From Spirochaetales bacterium (lineage in GTDB: Bacteria; Spirochaetota; Spirochaetia; DSM-2461), in the NCBI GenBank assembly GCA_028533045.1, contig JAQQAP010000019.1, forward strand, positions 1-64,000: a stretch of DNA of 64,000 bases, in the 5' to 3' direction. The translations under genes were made by a program, and so were the position numbers. The notes below the pieces were generated by a model. That model had not been told where the DNA came from. It saw nothing but the letters and a program-made list of their open reading frames with translations, and did not search any database. Shown piece after piece: positions 41,666 through 50,630 of this stretch (its first letter is position 1; each line of letters begins with the position of its first letter).

Positions 41666-43603
41666 TTATTTCCCAAGGATCCTGTCATAGGCTCCCTGAT
41701 AAATACTTTCATAAAGGTCTATTCCGCCCTCTTCGTAGAGCTTGGCAATATCGTCTACACTCTTAATATTTTCATCACTACCGGTGATATATTTAAAAAG
41801 AGCATCGGTCTGATCATCTCCCACAGCGACGGTAGTAAGTTTAGCCAGGTCCTGTCCGGTAAGGGAAAAGACGGGAGGCATCATTCTTAGGTAGGCATTT
41901 TCCGAACTATAACTGGGGCTTAATACCTCGTTTTCGTTATAGAGCTTCCAGGTGGCCGTACCGTTTTCATTGGTGTACTGAAGCTCCATACCCATTTCCT
42001 TCTGGTATCCTACGGCCAGAAGGGAACCCATGAAATCCCTCATAAATCCGCCCAAGTCGTTATTTTTATACTCCCGAGCCGCGTCAAAGAGCCACTGGGA
42101 AAACTTGGGATAGGCCTGTCCGTCGGGGCCGATAAAAGACTCGCCCGCAACTCGTGTGGCAGGAATAGAGTAGATCTGAGCATGACGTCCCTCTTCGGTA
42201 AAAAGGTAGTTAAACAGTTTGAGGGCAGCATGGATTTCCTCTTCCGAAGCCTTGGCAGAAATTGACCAGCCGTCGGGCTTGATGGCTCTTGTATTCTCAA
42301 CGTAATGAACGAAATCATTAATGCCCGCCTGGGAAAGGGTGGTAAGAGGGGGGAGCATACCAATAATCTTGTTTGAACCGGAAGTGGTGGAAACAATCCA
42401 GTCGTAGGTCATAAACCCGAACTGCTTTACCCCGTCAATATCATCGGAAAAGAACATAGTCTTTCTAATAAGATCCTTATAGGAAGTATCGGTAAACTCG
42501 GAGTAGATAAGCCCTTCCGAATAGATCTGCTTAAGATAGTCAACTTTAGAAAGAAACTCTTCCGATGCGTAGGAATAGACGACATTATTCTGTCCGTCGT
42601 CATAGAATCTGGCTTTGTAGGAGTCGGACCCGTGAACTCTTACCCCGTCAAAATAGTTTGCCAGCTTAAAGATCTCATCCCGGTAGCTGGTCTTTCGGAA
42701 GAAGTAGGGAGAGATTTCGGTTCCCGGGATAACTTCGCCCGTGGAAACCTTAGATAAAGTGTTGGGAGAGAGCTTCATAACGCGCCAGAGGGCTATAAGT
42801 TCATCAATATCATAGAGAGCGCCCTCACCCAGGTAGAGTTCGGAAGGCTTGGCATAGTCGTAGGTATCGTTGATATATTTGATAAGAGTGGCAAGAGCCG
42901 TATCTCTGTCCAGTACGCCCCCTTTCGCTGCAGCGTTCTGAAGGTCGATGACGTTAGTAGCGCTTCTTTCCCAATAACCTTCATAGGCCACATTAAGAGT
43001 TCGGTCTTCTGCTTCCAGAGCGTCTGTAGAGTCCAGCATGGAAGTGACCCAGTCGCCGCGACAGAAGAACACTCGTGCGTAATTATCAATTTCCGCCACG
43101 TAGGGAAGGTGGTAGATTCCACCGTCATAGGCGGTAATCGCCTTGGCCACGTTGGGATTATCTTCGAGAAACTGTGCCACGTCGGGCATTTCGTCCAGGT
43201 GGTCCAAAAGATTAATAAAAAAACCTTCCGCCCCGTAATTCATCAGGTCTTCCGCAATGGAGTTCCCTCCAAAGATGACGGCGTTGTCAAAACCGGTGGA
43301 AGCACAGATATCAACCATTTCCGACGCTTTCTGGTCCTGAACGGCCACATCCTGAATCTCAAATCCCACCTGCCGGGAAATATACTGCCAAGTCGGCTTT
43401 AAGTCACCCTGGGAAACAGTTGTTCCGTCGGGCAGATTCAGGGGAACCGCCTTCTGGTAAGTCATGGTCCGGGAGTTGTTCCCGTGACAAAAGTTAATCT
43501 TAAGAGAGGATGCTGTCTTAAGGGCAGCATCATCCGATGTTCCGTTACAGGCGGTCATACACAGTATGGCCAGAACGGCGAGCAATAACCCGATTTTTTT
43601 CAT
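41666..43603 (-). CDS. Extracellular solute-binding lipoprotein (ABC importer type)
   Basis: The 645-residue product has a lipoprotein signal (lipobox CMTAC, Cys19) and an extended type II binding-protein fold of the SBP_bac_1/LplA type: FNHG..VSQGDLKPTWQYISRQVGFEIQD and DNAVIFGGNSIAEDLMNYGAEGFF. It is larger than sugar-binding proteins and resembles the LplA family that binds oligosaccharides. No ABC permeases are adjacent, so its transporter lies elsewhere. ATG at 43603 follows GGAGGAGATT; the longer TTG start is rejected. An inverted repeat overlaps the promoter. Confidence 0.82.
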   Translation of the reverse strand: MKKIGLLLAVLAILCMTACNGTSDDAALKTASSLKINFCHGNNSRTMTYQKAVPLNLPDGTTVSQGDLKPTWQYISRQVGFEIQDVAVQDQKASEMVDICASTGFDNAVIFGGNSIAEDLMNYGAEGFFINLLDHLDEMPDVAQFLEDNPNVAKAITAYDGGIYHLPYVAEIDNYARVFFCRGDWVTSMLDSTDALEAEDRTLNVAYEGYWERSATNVIDLQNAAAKGGVLDRDTALATLIKYINDTYDYAKPSELYLGEGALYDIDELIALWRVMKLSPNTLSKVSTGEVIPGTEISPYFFRKTSYRDEIFKLANYFDGVRVHGSDSYKARFYDDGQNNVVYSYASEEFLSKVDYLKQIYSEGLIYSEFTDTSYKDLIRKTMFFSDDIDGVKQFGFMTYDWIVSTTSGSNKIIGMLPPLTTLSQAGINDFVHYVENTRAIKPDGWSISAKASEEEIHAALKLFNYLFTEEGRHAQIYSIPATRVAGESFIGPDGQAYPKFSQWLFDAAREYKNNDLGGFMRDFMGSLLAVGYQKEMGMELQYTNENGTATWKLYNENEVLSPSYSSENAYLRMMPPVFSLTGQDLAKLTTVAVGDDQTDALFKYITGSDENIKSVDDIAKLYEEGGIDLYESIYQGAYDRILGK

Positions 43604-43617
43604 AATCTCCTCCAATC

Positions 43618-43642
43618 TCTGAAACCTTATTCACGTTTCAGA
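43618..43642. promoter_or_regulatory. Inverted repeat overlapping the solute-binding gene start region
   Basis: TCTGAAAC (43618-43625) and GTTTCAGA (43635-43642) are perfect 8-base arms around 9 bases. On the minus strand TTGTAT and TAGAAT with 16-base spacing lie just upstream, so the repeat would sit at the transcription start, suited to repression. Confidence 0.45.
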
Positions 43643-43710
43643 ATGATTCTAACCCTGAAATTCCTGTATACAAATGCAAAAAAAGAAGAGGAGTTTACCT
43701 TTTTGTAATA

Positions 43711-44247
43711 TCACATAAGGGTCTTGAGGTAGGTCTCTACATCAAAGATTTCCGCAGGGAGACCTTTTTTCAGGTAGAGGGGATGATGGGGATGGCCTTC
43801 CTTTGTCCTTTTACCAATGGAAAGCCATTTTATTCCAAAGGGCTTTAAGACCGAATGTATATCAAACAGGCAGTTAGGCAAATAGTCCCTCTTTTTAATT
43901 AACGCTCCCCAGGCAGCCCAAAGAGCCAATTCCTTTCCCGCCGTTCTCTGCTCATCGACAAAACGAACTATCTGAACAAGGTTTTCCTTATGAAGAGCTT
44001 CATTTCGCCTTCTATCCATCCCGTTCGGATCGGTAGAACGCTGGGGGTAGACGTTTATGGTACACCAGCCGTCGTAGCCCAGCTCGGCAGCGCGGTTCTT
44101 AACGGTTGTGACCGTAGGATCCAATTTTTCCGGGGAGGCGGTACTGGGATTAATACCCATGGTAAGAAGAAGGCCCTTCTCCCCTTCCCGGCCCAGGAGA
44201 AAACGGGCACTGTTGTCTTCATCGGTAGAATAAATCCAATTATTCAT
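43711..44247 (-). CDS. DUF1643 domain protein
   Basis: The 178-residue protein carries the DUF1643 pattern: LLTMGINPSTASPEKLDPTVTTVKNRAAELGYDGWCTINVYPQRSTDP and later ELALWAAWG and LGIKWLSIGKRTKEGHPHHPLYL. The fold is related to uracil-DNA-glycosylase-like proteins according to general descriptions, but no activity is established. The ATG at 44247 follows AGGAGGC; a 185-codon upstream open frame reads antisense through the next gene and is rejected. Confidence 0.85.
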   Translation of the reverse strand: MNNWIYSTDEDNSARFLLGREGEKGLLLTMGINPSTASPEKLDPTVTTVKNRAAELGYDGWCTINVYPQRSTDPNGMDRRRNEALHKENLVQIVRFVDEQRTAGKELALWAAWGALIKKRDYLPNCLFDIHSVLKPFGIKWLSIGKRTKEGHPHHPLYLKKGLPAEIFDVETYLKTLM

Positions 44248-44269
44248 GAATAAGCCTCCTTTAACTAAC

Positions 44270-44298
44270 TTCACAATACTAACTTTATAATCTATACT
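44270..44298 (+). promoter_or_regulatory. Promoter of the GDT1-ferritin gene, 6 bases before ATG
   Basis: TTCACA (44270-44275), exactly 17 bases, TATACT (44293-44298), then six bases to the ATG at 44305. No ribosome site; a leaderless transcript is predicted. Confidence 0.6.
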
Positions 44299-44304
44299 TG
44301 GCCT

Positions 44305-45003
44305 ATGGATTGGAAAATGTTTTTTAGTACTTTTGCGTTGATATTTCTTGCCGAACTGGGTGATAAAACCCAACTCACCGCTCTGGCTCGAAGCGCCTCC
44401 GGGGGAAAATGGGTGGTGTTCTTTGCTGCCTCCCTGGCTCTTGTCTGCTCTACCCTTGTGGCAGTCCTTTTTGGCTCGGTCATTCGAAAATATATACCGG
44501 AACAGTACATAAAGATAACGGCGGGCTCCCTTTTTCTTATTTTTGGAACCATAACACTCATATCCGCCTTCCGGGGAGAAGAAGCCACCCCCGCTCCCGT
44601 TGTGGAAGGAACCTGTGCGCCCTGGGTATTCCGACTGGCCGCCGGTTTTGAAGAAGCCGCCATCAAGGATTACGAAAAACTGGCCCAAAAGAGTAGCGGG
44701 ACGGCCCGGGAACTCTTCCTTACCCTGGCCCAGGAAGAGAAGGACCACCTGGTCCGACTGCGGGAAGGTAACTACTGCGACGAAGAGTCCTCCGTAGACC
44801 ACAGCAACTACTCCAAACTATTTCATGATGTCGCCGAAGAGGACAGGCCTCTCCTCACCCATGCGGCGGAACACGAAAGGGCCACCGCCGAATTCTACGA
44901 AGAACTGGCCCGTCAGGTTAATCTTCCCAGACTAAAAAGTCTTTTTGCCCAATTGGCTAAAGAGGAAAACTCCCACGCAGAACGTCTCCTGGCATTAGCA
45001 TAG
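44305..45003 (+). CDS. GDT1/UPF0016 half-transporter fused to a ferritin-like di-iron domain
   Basis: The 232-residue protein has two parts. Residues 1-90 form three membrane helices of the GDT1/TMEM165 (UPF0016) family with its ELGDKT ion-binding motif at 17-22; members export Mn2+ (or exchange Ca2+/Mn2+ for H+) and are normally two such repeats, so this is one half and would have to dimerise. Residues 105-232 are a four-helix rubrerythrin/ferritin-like domain with paired EE-x2-H ligands: FEEAAIKDYE, QEEKDH (144-148), EHERATAEFYE, and EENSH (220-224). By analogy with MbfA, where ferritin is fused to a VIT1 exporter, it may couple iron or manganese oxidation or sensing to export. The first residues lack an upstream Shine-Dalgarno. 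Confidence 0.85.
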   Translation: MDWKMFFSTFALIFLAELGDKTQLTALARSASGGKWVVFFAASLALVCSTLVAVLFGSVIRKYIPEQYIKITAGSLFLIFGTITLISAFRGEEATPAPVVEGTCAPWVFRLAAGFEEAAIKDYEKLAQKSSGTARELFLTLAQEEKDHLVRLREGNYCDEESSVDHSNYSKLFHDVAEEDRPLLTHAAEHERATAEFYEELARQVNLPRLKSLFAQLAKEENSHAERLLALA

Positions 45004-45023
45004 GTTATCCCTATTTGACTAAC

Positions 45024-47831
45024 TCACACTTTCAAAAGATCTAAAAAATCCTCATCCTTCCAGAAAAAGGAAAAGTCTTCATCATCCATAAATTCCTGAC
45101 TTGTTTTTCCCAGCTCCAAGGATCGTTTGATAAACTTGAGCATCATCCCCTTCTCTCCAAAGTGAGAATAGGCACAAGCCAGGTTAAACGCCAAAAGATC
45201 ATGAGTAATATCATGGGGTAGAAATGATTCCAACCATCTTAAAGCTCCTCTATCATCGATAAAACAGACACCGGCCGCGAGATAGTGAAGGGCATACATT
45301 CTTGAGACAACCTCTCTCTCCATAACTGAGAAGTAGGCTTTACAAATTTCAGTAAATTGAGCCCAACTCCTCTTGCTTCCATCAGAATCAACCAAGTCGA
45401 TAAGATCATAACCAAGATTCCCATTTGTAAAGGAGACGGGCTTCGCAATCTTTTGGGCAAGTTCTCTAAGCCGCTCAATTCTCCTGTCCCTCAAGTCATA
45501 ATCCATTCTGTAGTTCTTACATATTGACCTCATACGAGACATCTCTTCTGTATAGACCTCATTCAGTCCACCCATATACATTGCAGCGTACTCACGTAAG
45601 GGGTGAATTCTATCCATGGGTTCACATTTATAATCCATCTTCTCTATAAGGTTCATCACAATCTTTGATTTTGTATCGCAGGAAATATTTATCGAATCGA
45701 TATACTCAACAACACAACGTCCTTTTCCTGGCTTCCACTCTATGAAAAAACCGAGTCCCCTTTCCCAACTCTCTTCGGGCAGATCAAAATCATTCAAGGA
45801 TGTTATTACCTCGTAGTAGTTCTTCTTTAAGAAAGTCTCATCCATATTATCCAGCTCTTCAAGCAACCAGATCTTATCGTCCAAATCTCTGGACTCGACC
45901 ATCTGTACAAGCTCTGCTTCCGGCATCCTTCTGTCCACGTTATCTTTAAAACGACTCTTTTTTTTAGCAGGCAGAACCTTAAGAATTGACTTTTGAAGGG
46001 AAGAGAAATAGGGATTACCAAAATCTGAATAGTGTATATACTTATCCCTATAGGCAAAGAATAGCTCCAAAAGCTTCTCAAACTGCTCGCCACGCTTTAT
46101 TCTCTTAAAGGCCGGAACATAACAGCGGTCGCCCCCATCTCCCCCGTTACAGTTCAACATATCACCGTGCCCCTCATTTAAAAGACGGATTAGCGCTTCC
46201 GTCTCAAAGTCGGGAAAGAGGTCATCATAGAGCTGATCCAATACGGTATTTTCCCGATATCGGTATCCGTAGTAACGACAGGCTTTGCGAAATATCTCTA
46301 CAACCTTCACCTGAGCCAGTTCGTCCTTTCGACGGATAATTTCCCTAATCGCTAAGAGAGTTATTTCATAGTTATCCAACCCGGCAGAACGCAGGGAAAT
46401 GTCCACGAGGAGAACAAGACTTTCGCTTGAGAGTTCCTGTCTATGGAATTCAAACCCCTCGTCCAGGATTTTAAGGTGAACTATCTCGTATTCATCTTCC
46501 TCCTCTCCGAAGAAACCGGCAAGGGGATTAGTCTCATCGTGACAGTTAAGATCTACGTGCTTCTTTAGATGAACGAGAGCCTCTTCAAAGAGGACGAGAT
46601 CTTCGCTCTTTACCTTTTCCAGTACCGAGTCAAGAGTGGGAATATCTTTTAGATTTACCCTCATCTCCCACTTCTCAACATCATCATCAGCGTTTTCCCT
46701 TTCTAAGGTGGGATGAGCATAGAGAGGCTTAAGATCGTCCAGTTGGTCACAGCCGGAAATGTTAATTGACTCCAGATCATTAAGCTGTGAAATGACCTCT
46801 ATCGATTCAAGGCTAAAGCAACCTTCAAGATCCAGTTTCTTTAAAGGAAGCCCCGAGAGGCCATCTATACTTTCTAGAATATTGGCACTGGAAAGGTTAA
46901 GAGTCTCCAACTTCTTTAATTCAATAAACCCTTCACAATTTTCTAACCGTGAGTGATCACAACTGAACTCTTTAAGATTTCCAGCGTCCCTGAGAAATTC
47001 TATATTTTCAACACCGCAACTATTCAGGCTAAGAGATTCCAGAGAAGGTAGTTTTCCAATGAGATCAGTAAGAGGATGAAGGTAAAAACTGTTATGAGAA
47101 TTATGTAGGTCCCAGACGCCCTTATTGAAAGCTTTGTCCATATTCAGTTTTCTAAGAGACCGCAAATTGATAAAATTACCGGGTATTGTTTTAATTTCAC
47201 AATTGAAGTGAAGCTCTTCAAGCCATGAAAGTTCACCAAGGACAAGGGGAAACTCCCTCATCCGCTCTTCCATCACTCGCAAAGTTTTAAGAAGTTTTAA
47301 TTCTTTAAAGCTTCCCGGGAGAGTTGTTATCTTCGTTGAATAAAGAGCTAAATCTTCCAACTCTTGCAAAGCTCCTATATCTTCGGGAAGTTCACCTATA
47401 GAAAACGCCCCTTTTACTTCATCACTAAGACAATCAAAACCCTGTCCATGATACCCCCAAATCGTTAACTTTTTTAAATGGGGTACTTTCTGTAACAAAA
47501 TCTTAATATCCCGCTCAATATGACAAGCGACAAAGCTAAGCTCCTCCAAATGGGGAAGTTCCGGAAGTTTGGTCATATCACAAAAAGATCGAAGTGTGAG
47601 TTTGCGAAGATTCGTAAGTTTCTCAAGATTAGCGGGGGGCTCATAAAAACCTTCCCCACTCAAGCAGAGTTCTTCAAGTTTATCAGAATCGGCTAACTCT
47701 AAAGACAGATCGATAGAACCTGTAATTCCATTGATCTCGATCCTGTTTTTTTCGGGATGCTCTAAAAGTATGTCCTTATCATATGCCTCTTTTGAAACAT
47801 CTATTTTTAGACCATGCTCGTAGTATTCCAT
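45024..47831 (-). CDS. Large leucine-rich-repeat protein
   Basis: The 935-residue product has leucine-rich repeats over roughly residues 30-395 (typical LxxLxLxxCx, for example LEELCLSGEGF, LKKLDLEGCFSLESI, LESINISGCDQLDDL), then about 540 residues of predominantly helical, charged sequence with scattered motifs I do not recognise, ending in a TPR-like helix pair (LLAFNLACAYSHFGEKGMMLKFIKRSLELG). There is no signal peptide or membrane segment, so it is probably cytoplasmic and mediates protein contacts. ATG at 47831 follows AAAAGGA; the GTG nine codons earlier has no ribosome site. The gene is clearly AT-richer than its neighbours. Confidence 0.75.
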   Translation of the reverse strand: MEYYEHGLKIDVSKEAYDKDILLEHPEKNRIEINGITGSIDLSLELADSDKLEELCLSGEGFYEPPANLEKLTNLRKLTLRSFCDMTKLPELPHLEELSFVACHIERDIKILLQKVPHLKKLTIWGYHGQGFDCLSDEVKGAFSIGELPEDIGALQELEDLALYSTKITTLPGSFKELKLLKTLRVMEERMREFPLVLGELSWLEELHFNCEIKTIPGNFINLRSLRKLNMDKAFNKGVWDLHNSHNSFYLHPLTDLIGKLPSLESLSLNSCGVENIEFLRDAGNLKEFSCDHSRLENCEGFIELKKLETLNLSSANILESIDGLSGLPLKKLDLEGCFSLESIEVISQLNDLESINISGCDQLDDLKPLYAHPTLERENADDDVEKWEMRVNLKDIPTLDSVLEKVKSEDLVLFEEALVHLKKHVDLNCHDETNPLAGFFGEEEDEYEIVHLKILDEGFEFHRQELSSESLVLLVDISLRSAGLDNYEITLLAIREIIRRKDELAQVKVVEIFRKACRYYGYRYRENTVLDQLYDDLFPDFETEALIRLLNEGHGDMLNCNGGDGGDRCYVPAFKRIKRGEQFEKLLELFFAYRDKYIHYSDFGNPYFSSLQKSILKVLPAKKKSRFKDNVDRRMPEAELVQMVESRDLDDKIWLLEELDNMDETFLKKNYYEVITSLNDFDLPEESWERGLGFFIEWKPGKGRCVVEYIDSINISCDTKSKIVMNLIEKMDYKCEPMDRIHPLREYAAMYMGGLNEVYTEEMSRMRSICKNYRMDYDLRDRRIERLRELAQKIAKPVSFTNGNLGYDLIDLVDSDGSKRSWAQFTEICKAYFSVMEREVVSRMYALHYLAAGVCFIDDRGALRWLESFLPHDITHDLLAFNLACAYSHFGEKGMMLKFIKRSLELGKTSQEFMDDEDFSFFWKDEDFLDLLKV

Positions 47832-48119
47832 AATTGATCCTTTTATCTCTTTTTTCACTTTAACTCAAGGCGCTCATAACGCCTTATCCAGGCATTCAAA
47901 ACGGGGGAGTAATTCGCCCATATTCTCTCCCCGTTTTATATAACTATGCATATTTTATTGAGAGCAATCGTTATTTTACATAACCCAAAAGGGGAATTTA
48001 TCTACCCCCCCTTGGGGAGTTTTTAATAGTATTTCAGAAACGACTCACCATGAGCTCAACCCATACTAATTATCCGCTGTTAAATAGAGCGGTTGAACTC
48101 ATATAGTTACCCCTGTGCT
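47832..48119. other. Gene-free stretch upstream of the IS3 remnant
   Basis: Between the LRR gene and the transposase remnant there is AT-rich, stop-filled sequence with no coding frame, tRNA or clear repeat that I could see. Promoter signals for the LRR gene are presumably here, but none stood out. The remainder of the 534-base gap to 48365 is the IS3 relic. Confidence 0.5.
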
Positions 48120-48345
48120 ACCTGCCAGATGAGAACGCAGAAATACCATTAGACAGTGTAAATTGGGAGTTTGAGGCTAGCTGCCCCCATCCGTTGTGGG
48201 TTTCGGACTTCACCTATGTTGTCATTTGGACAGGGTTTGCCTATGCAGTTTCGTGATTGATGTCTTCTTAATAATGATTGTGGGATACGGCGTTTCTCGT
48301 TCTATGAATACAGAACTCACTTTATCGGGCTCAACGAAAACAGTC
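48120..48345 (+). pseudogene. Decayed IS3-family transposase (orfB) fragment
   Basis: From 48152 the frame reads DSVNWEFEASCPHPLWVSDFTY and on through VVIWTGFAYAVS to a TGA at 48254, and one base back, from 48250, the frame continues FVIDVFLIMIVGYGVSRSMNTELTL. Together these match the DDE core of IS3/IS911-type transposases (WVSDFTYV... FVIDVFxRxIVGWxVSxxMxTxLxL), broken by a frameshift at about 48250 and by missing ends. Upstream, 48120-48151 is open in the same frame but degenerate. It sits just before the 3' end of the chemoreceptor gene. Confidence 0.75.
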
Positions 48346-48365
48346 TCCGAGAAATCTGGCAAAGA

Positions 48366-49982
48366 TCAATTCTCGAATTCCCGATTCAGTTCCCGGCTCT
48401 GATTTTCCAGATCGTTAGCCAGAGTCAGAAGATCCGTCATAGACTGGCGGATCTGTTTGGAACCGCCGGTGATTTCAGCTGTTTCAGAAACAATTTCATC
48501 GGCCAGGGAGGCAATTTCCCCCACCGAGTCGGAAATGGTCGCTTCCGCCTCACTCACATCGCGGGACTGCTCATCCACACGAACAGTCGTGTCCCGGAGA
48601 GCTCCCGTGGCCGAAAGAATTTCCCGGCTTCCCGAATCAAGTTCATTCACATTCTGGCCAATCTCCATAATCGCCTGAACGAATTCCTCTATCCCTCCGC
48701 CAATATGATGAAAAGCCCCTTTGGTCTCTTCCAGAGAAGTCCCCGCCTCATCCATAGCCTTAACCAAATCTTCGATATTATTGGCTATGCTGGCAGCACT
48801 CAGGGAGGTAGATTCGGAAAGGCTCCGCACCTCACCGGCTACAACGGAAAAGCCCTTGCCCGCTTCTCCTGCGTGGGCGGCCTGAATGGAGGCATTCATA
48901 GCCAAAAGATTGGTCTGGCTGGCTATGTCCGTAATAAGAGTAGCCGTATGCTTAATCCCTTCTAGAAGAGCCTTTGCCTTTTCAAAGGCCACAAGCGATC
49001 CTCCTACCGTATCGATACCGGAGGAAGCCTTTGCTTTGAGTACTTGAGCCCCTTCTGTGCGGGAAGAAATAATCTGGGACACATTCTTTATGGAAGCGGC
49101 CATCTCCTCAATGGATGCACTCGATTCCTCTACCTGCACCGACTGATCATGGGAGAGATTCGCCATATCCCGGGCTGATTGCTTTACACGACTCAACGCC
49201 AAGACAGCATTGCTGACTTTCTGATTGAGAACCTTAAAGCGGTCGTCAATAGCAAGAACGTTTTTCTCTATCTCCTGAGACGCCTGAAAAGTCTCGTTTG
49301 CGTCATCGAGCAGTCGGCCCGACTGGGAAGTCTGTTTTGCCGATTTCATAGCTACCCCACGGGCCCAGGCTTCCCTCTCCTGTGACTCCTTTAACATATC
49401 CAGAGTCGATTTCATCACCCGGTCAAAAATAATACGAATAGAGACCATGGAGGAAAAAGTTGTGACCATAGCAATTACGGGATAGAGCATTTCCCGCACT
49501 GTCATGGGAGCTCCCATGGCTTTTGCCGTGGGAATAGCCCGTAAAAAGAGATACCCCAAGGAAGAGAGAACGTAAAAAAGACTCATAACAATCAATATCC
49601 GTCGGGAGCTGAGAAAAAGAGTGGCAAAAAGAATGGATGTACCCACAGTCAGTACGTAAAGACTGAATGAATTAGGACCGGTATAACCATTAAAAACAGC
49701 CCTCAAAAGGAAAAGAAGAAACTGAAAAACCACAAAAAGGGAGTTACTTGTTCTTAGGTAAAGCCCCTTATGCAGCCAGACCAGGCAAGTCATCATGAAG
49801 AAGAGAAATATCCCGTGGGCAAAGTAGTCCCCCAGGGAAGGATGGGTAATAAAATCGCTTACAAATACGGTGGCAACGGGGAAGGCCAAAACAACAATAA
49901 AGATACGTAAAAGAGGAGCTTTTAACTGAATATCCAGGGGTGAATCGGCATAAATATCTTTAAATGATTTTCTACTGGACAT
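48366..49982 (-). CDS. Methyl-accepting chemotaxis protein
   Basis: The 538-residue receptor has about six N-terminal membrane helices (residues 25-190), no large periplasmic sensor and no clear HAMP, then a long coiled-coil signalling domain with the hairpin tip [18 protein letters not shown] (near residue 368) that binds CheA/CheW. A polytopic membrane sensor suggests detection of a membrane state or small hydrophobic ligand. The last residues end in a non-pentapeptide, LNREFEN. ATG at 49982 follows AAGGAG. Next to an IS3 relic but itself intact. Confidence 0.88.
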   Translation of the reverse strand: MSSRKSFKDIYADSPLDIQLKAPLLRIFIVVLAFPVATVFVSDFITHPSLGDYFAHGIFLFFMMTCLVWLHKGLYLRTSNSLFVVFQFLLFLLRAVFNGYTGPNSFSLYVLTVGTSILFATLFLSSRRILIVMSLFYVLSSLGYLFLRAIPTAKAMGAPMTVREMLYPVIAMVTTFSSMVSIRIIFDRVMKSTLDMLKESQEREAWARGVAMKSAKQTSQSGRLLDDANETFQASQEIEKNVLAIDDRFKVLNQKVSNAVLALSRVKQSARDMANLSHDQSVQVEESSASIEEMAASIKNVSQIISSRTEGAQVLKAKASSGIDTVGGSLVAFEKAKALLEGIKHTATLITDIASQTNLLAMNASIQAAHAGEAGKGFSVVAGEVRSLSESTSLSAASIANNIEDLVKAMDEAGTSLEETKGAFHHIGGGIEEFVQAIMEIGQNVNELDSGSREILSATGALRDTTVRVDEQSRDVSEAEATISDSVGEIASLADEIVSETAEITGGSKQIRQSMTDLLTLANDLENQSRELNREFEN

Positions 49983-50144
49983 AAGAATCTCCTTGAGGGG
50001 ACTGATAATATCTACATTTTAACTCTCTACTGAGTAAATAAGCAAGAACTATTTTAACTTGTATTCAATAGTTTTTTACCCTCAAAAGGTCTATACTTAT
50101 AAAGTAACACCGGCCTTTTTAGCGAATATTTTAGGAGTTATGCC

Positions 50145-50630
50145 ATGAAATGTAAGAAAAAATGGCTGACCGTCCTACTATTGCTTGTTTTCGTCTCTGC
50201 GGGACTCACGGCCATAGATATTGATTATCACACCGGCGTAGGGATTTCCATACCCTATGTTGAATCACAAGCTGTTTTCGCTTTTCCCTCCCTATACGGG
50301 GGTCTGGGAGCAAACCTTACCCCAAAATTAGCCCTGGGCATTGAGTATGAAGTATTCGGGATGTACCTGATGGGGTACGGATTCTTCGCCCACCTTCCCA
50401 AGGCCTATCTTAAATTCGACATGGCCCCTAGTTTTACCTTAACGGGAGTTGGGGGAGTCTTCTTTCCCACGGTCTTTTCTCCCGATGATTCGGAAACAAT
50501 CACAGAAGCAAACAGGGGATTTGTCGGAGCGAGAGCCACTCTGTTCTTCCTGTACGGAGAATACCTATTCCTTATTGACGATGAGGAGCCGGTCGGCTTG
50601 CTTTCTTTGGGCGCGGCGATAAAACGTTAG
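50145..50630 (+). CDS. Small exported beta-rich protein, possible outer-membrane barrel
   Basis: The 161-residue product has a signal peptide (cleaved near residue 22, LTA-ID) and alternating hydrophobic/aromatic strands (YHTGVGISIPYVESQAVFAFPSLYGGLGANLTPKLALGIEYEVFGMYL), typical of small outer-membrane beta barrels, though it has no family I recognise. The ATG at 50145 follows TTAGGAG. It is convergent with, and overlaps by four bases, the second CotH gene. Confidence 0.65.
   Translation: MKCKKKWLTVLLLLVFVSAGLTAIDIDYHTGVGISIPYVESQAVFAFPSLYGGLGANLTPKLALGIEYEVFGMYLMGYGFFAHLPKAYLKFDMAPSFTLTGVGGVFFPTVFSPDDSETITEANRGFVGARATLFFLYGEYLFLIDDEEPVGLLSLGAAIKR

Noticed and set aside
44248-44802. N-terminal extension of the DUF1643 gene
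   Set aside because: It runs antisense through the GDT1-ferritin gene, and a strong ribosome site precedes the ATG at 44247.
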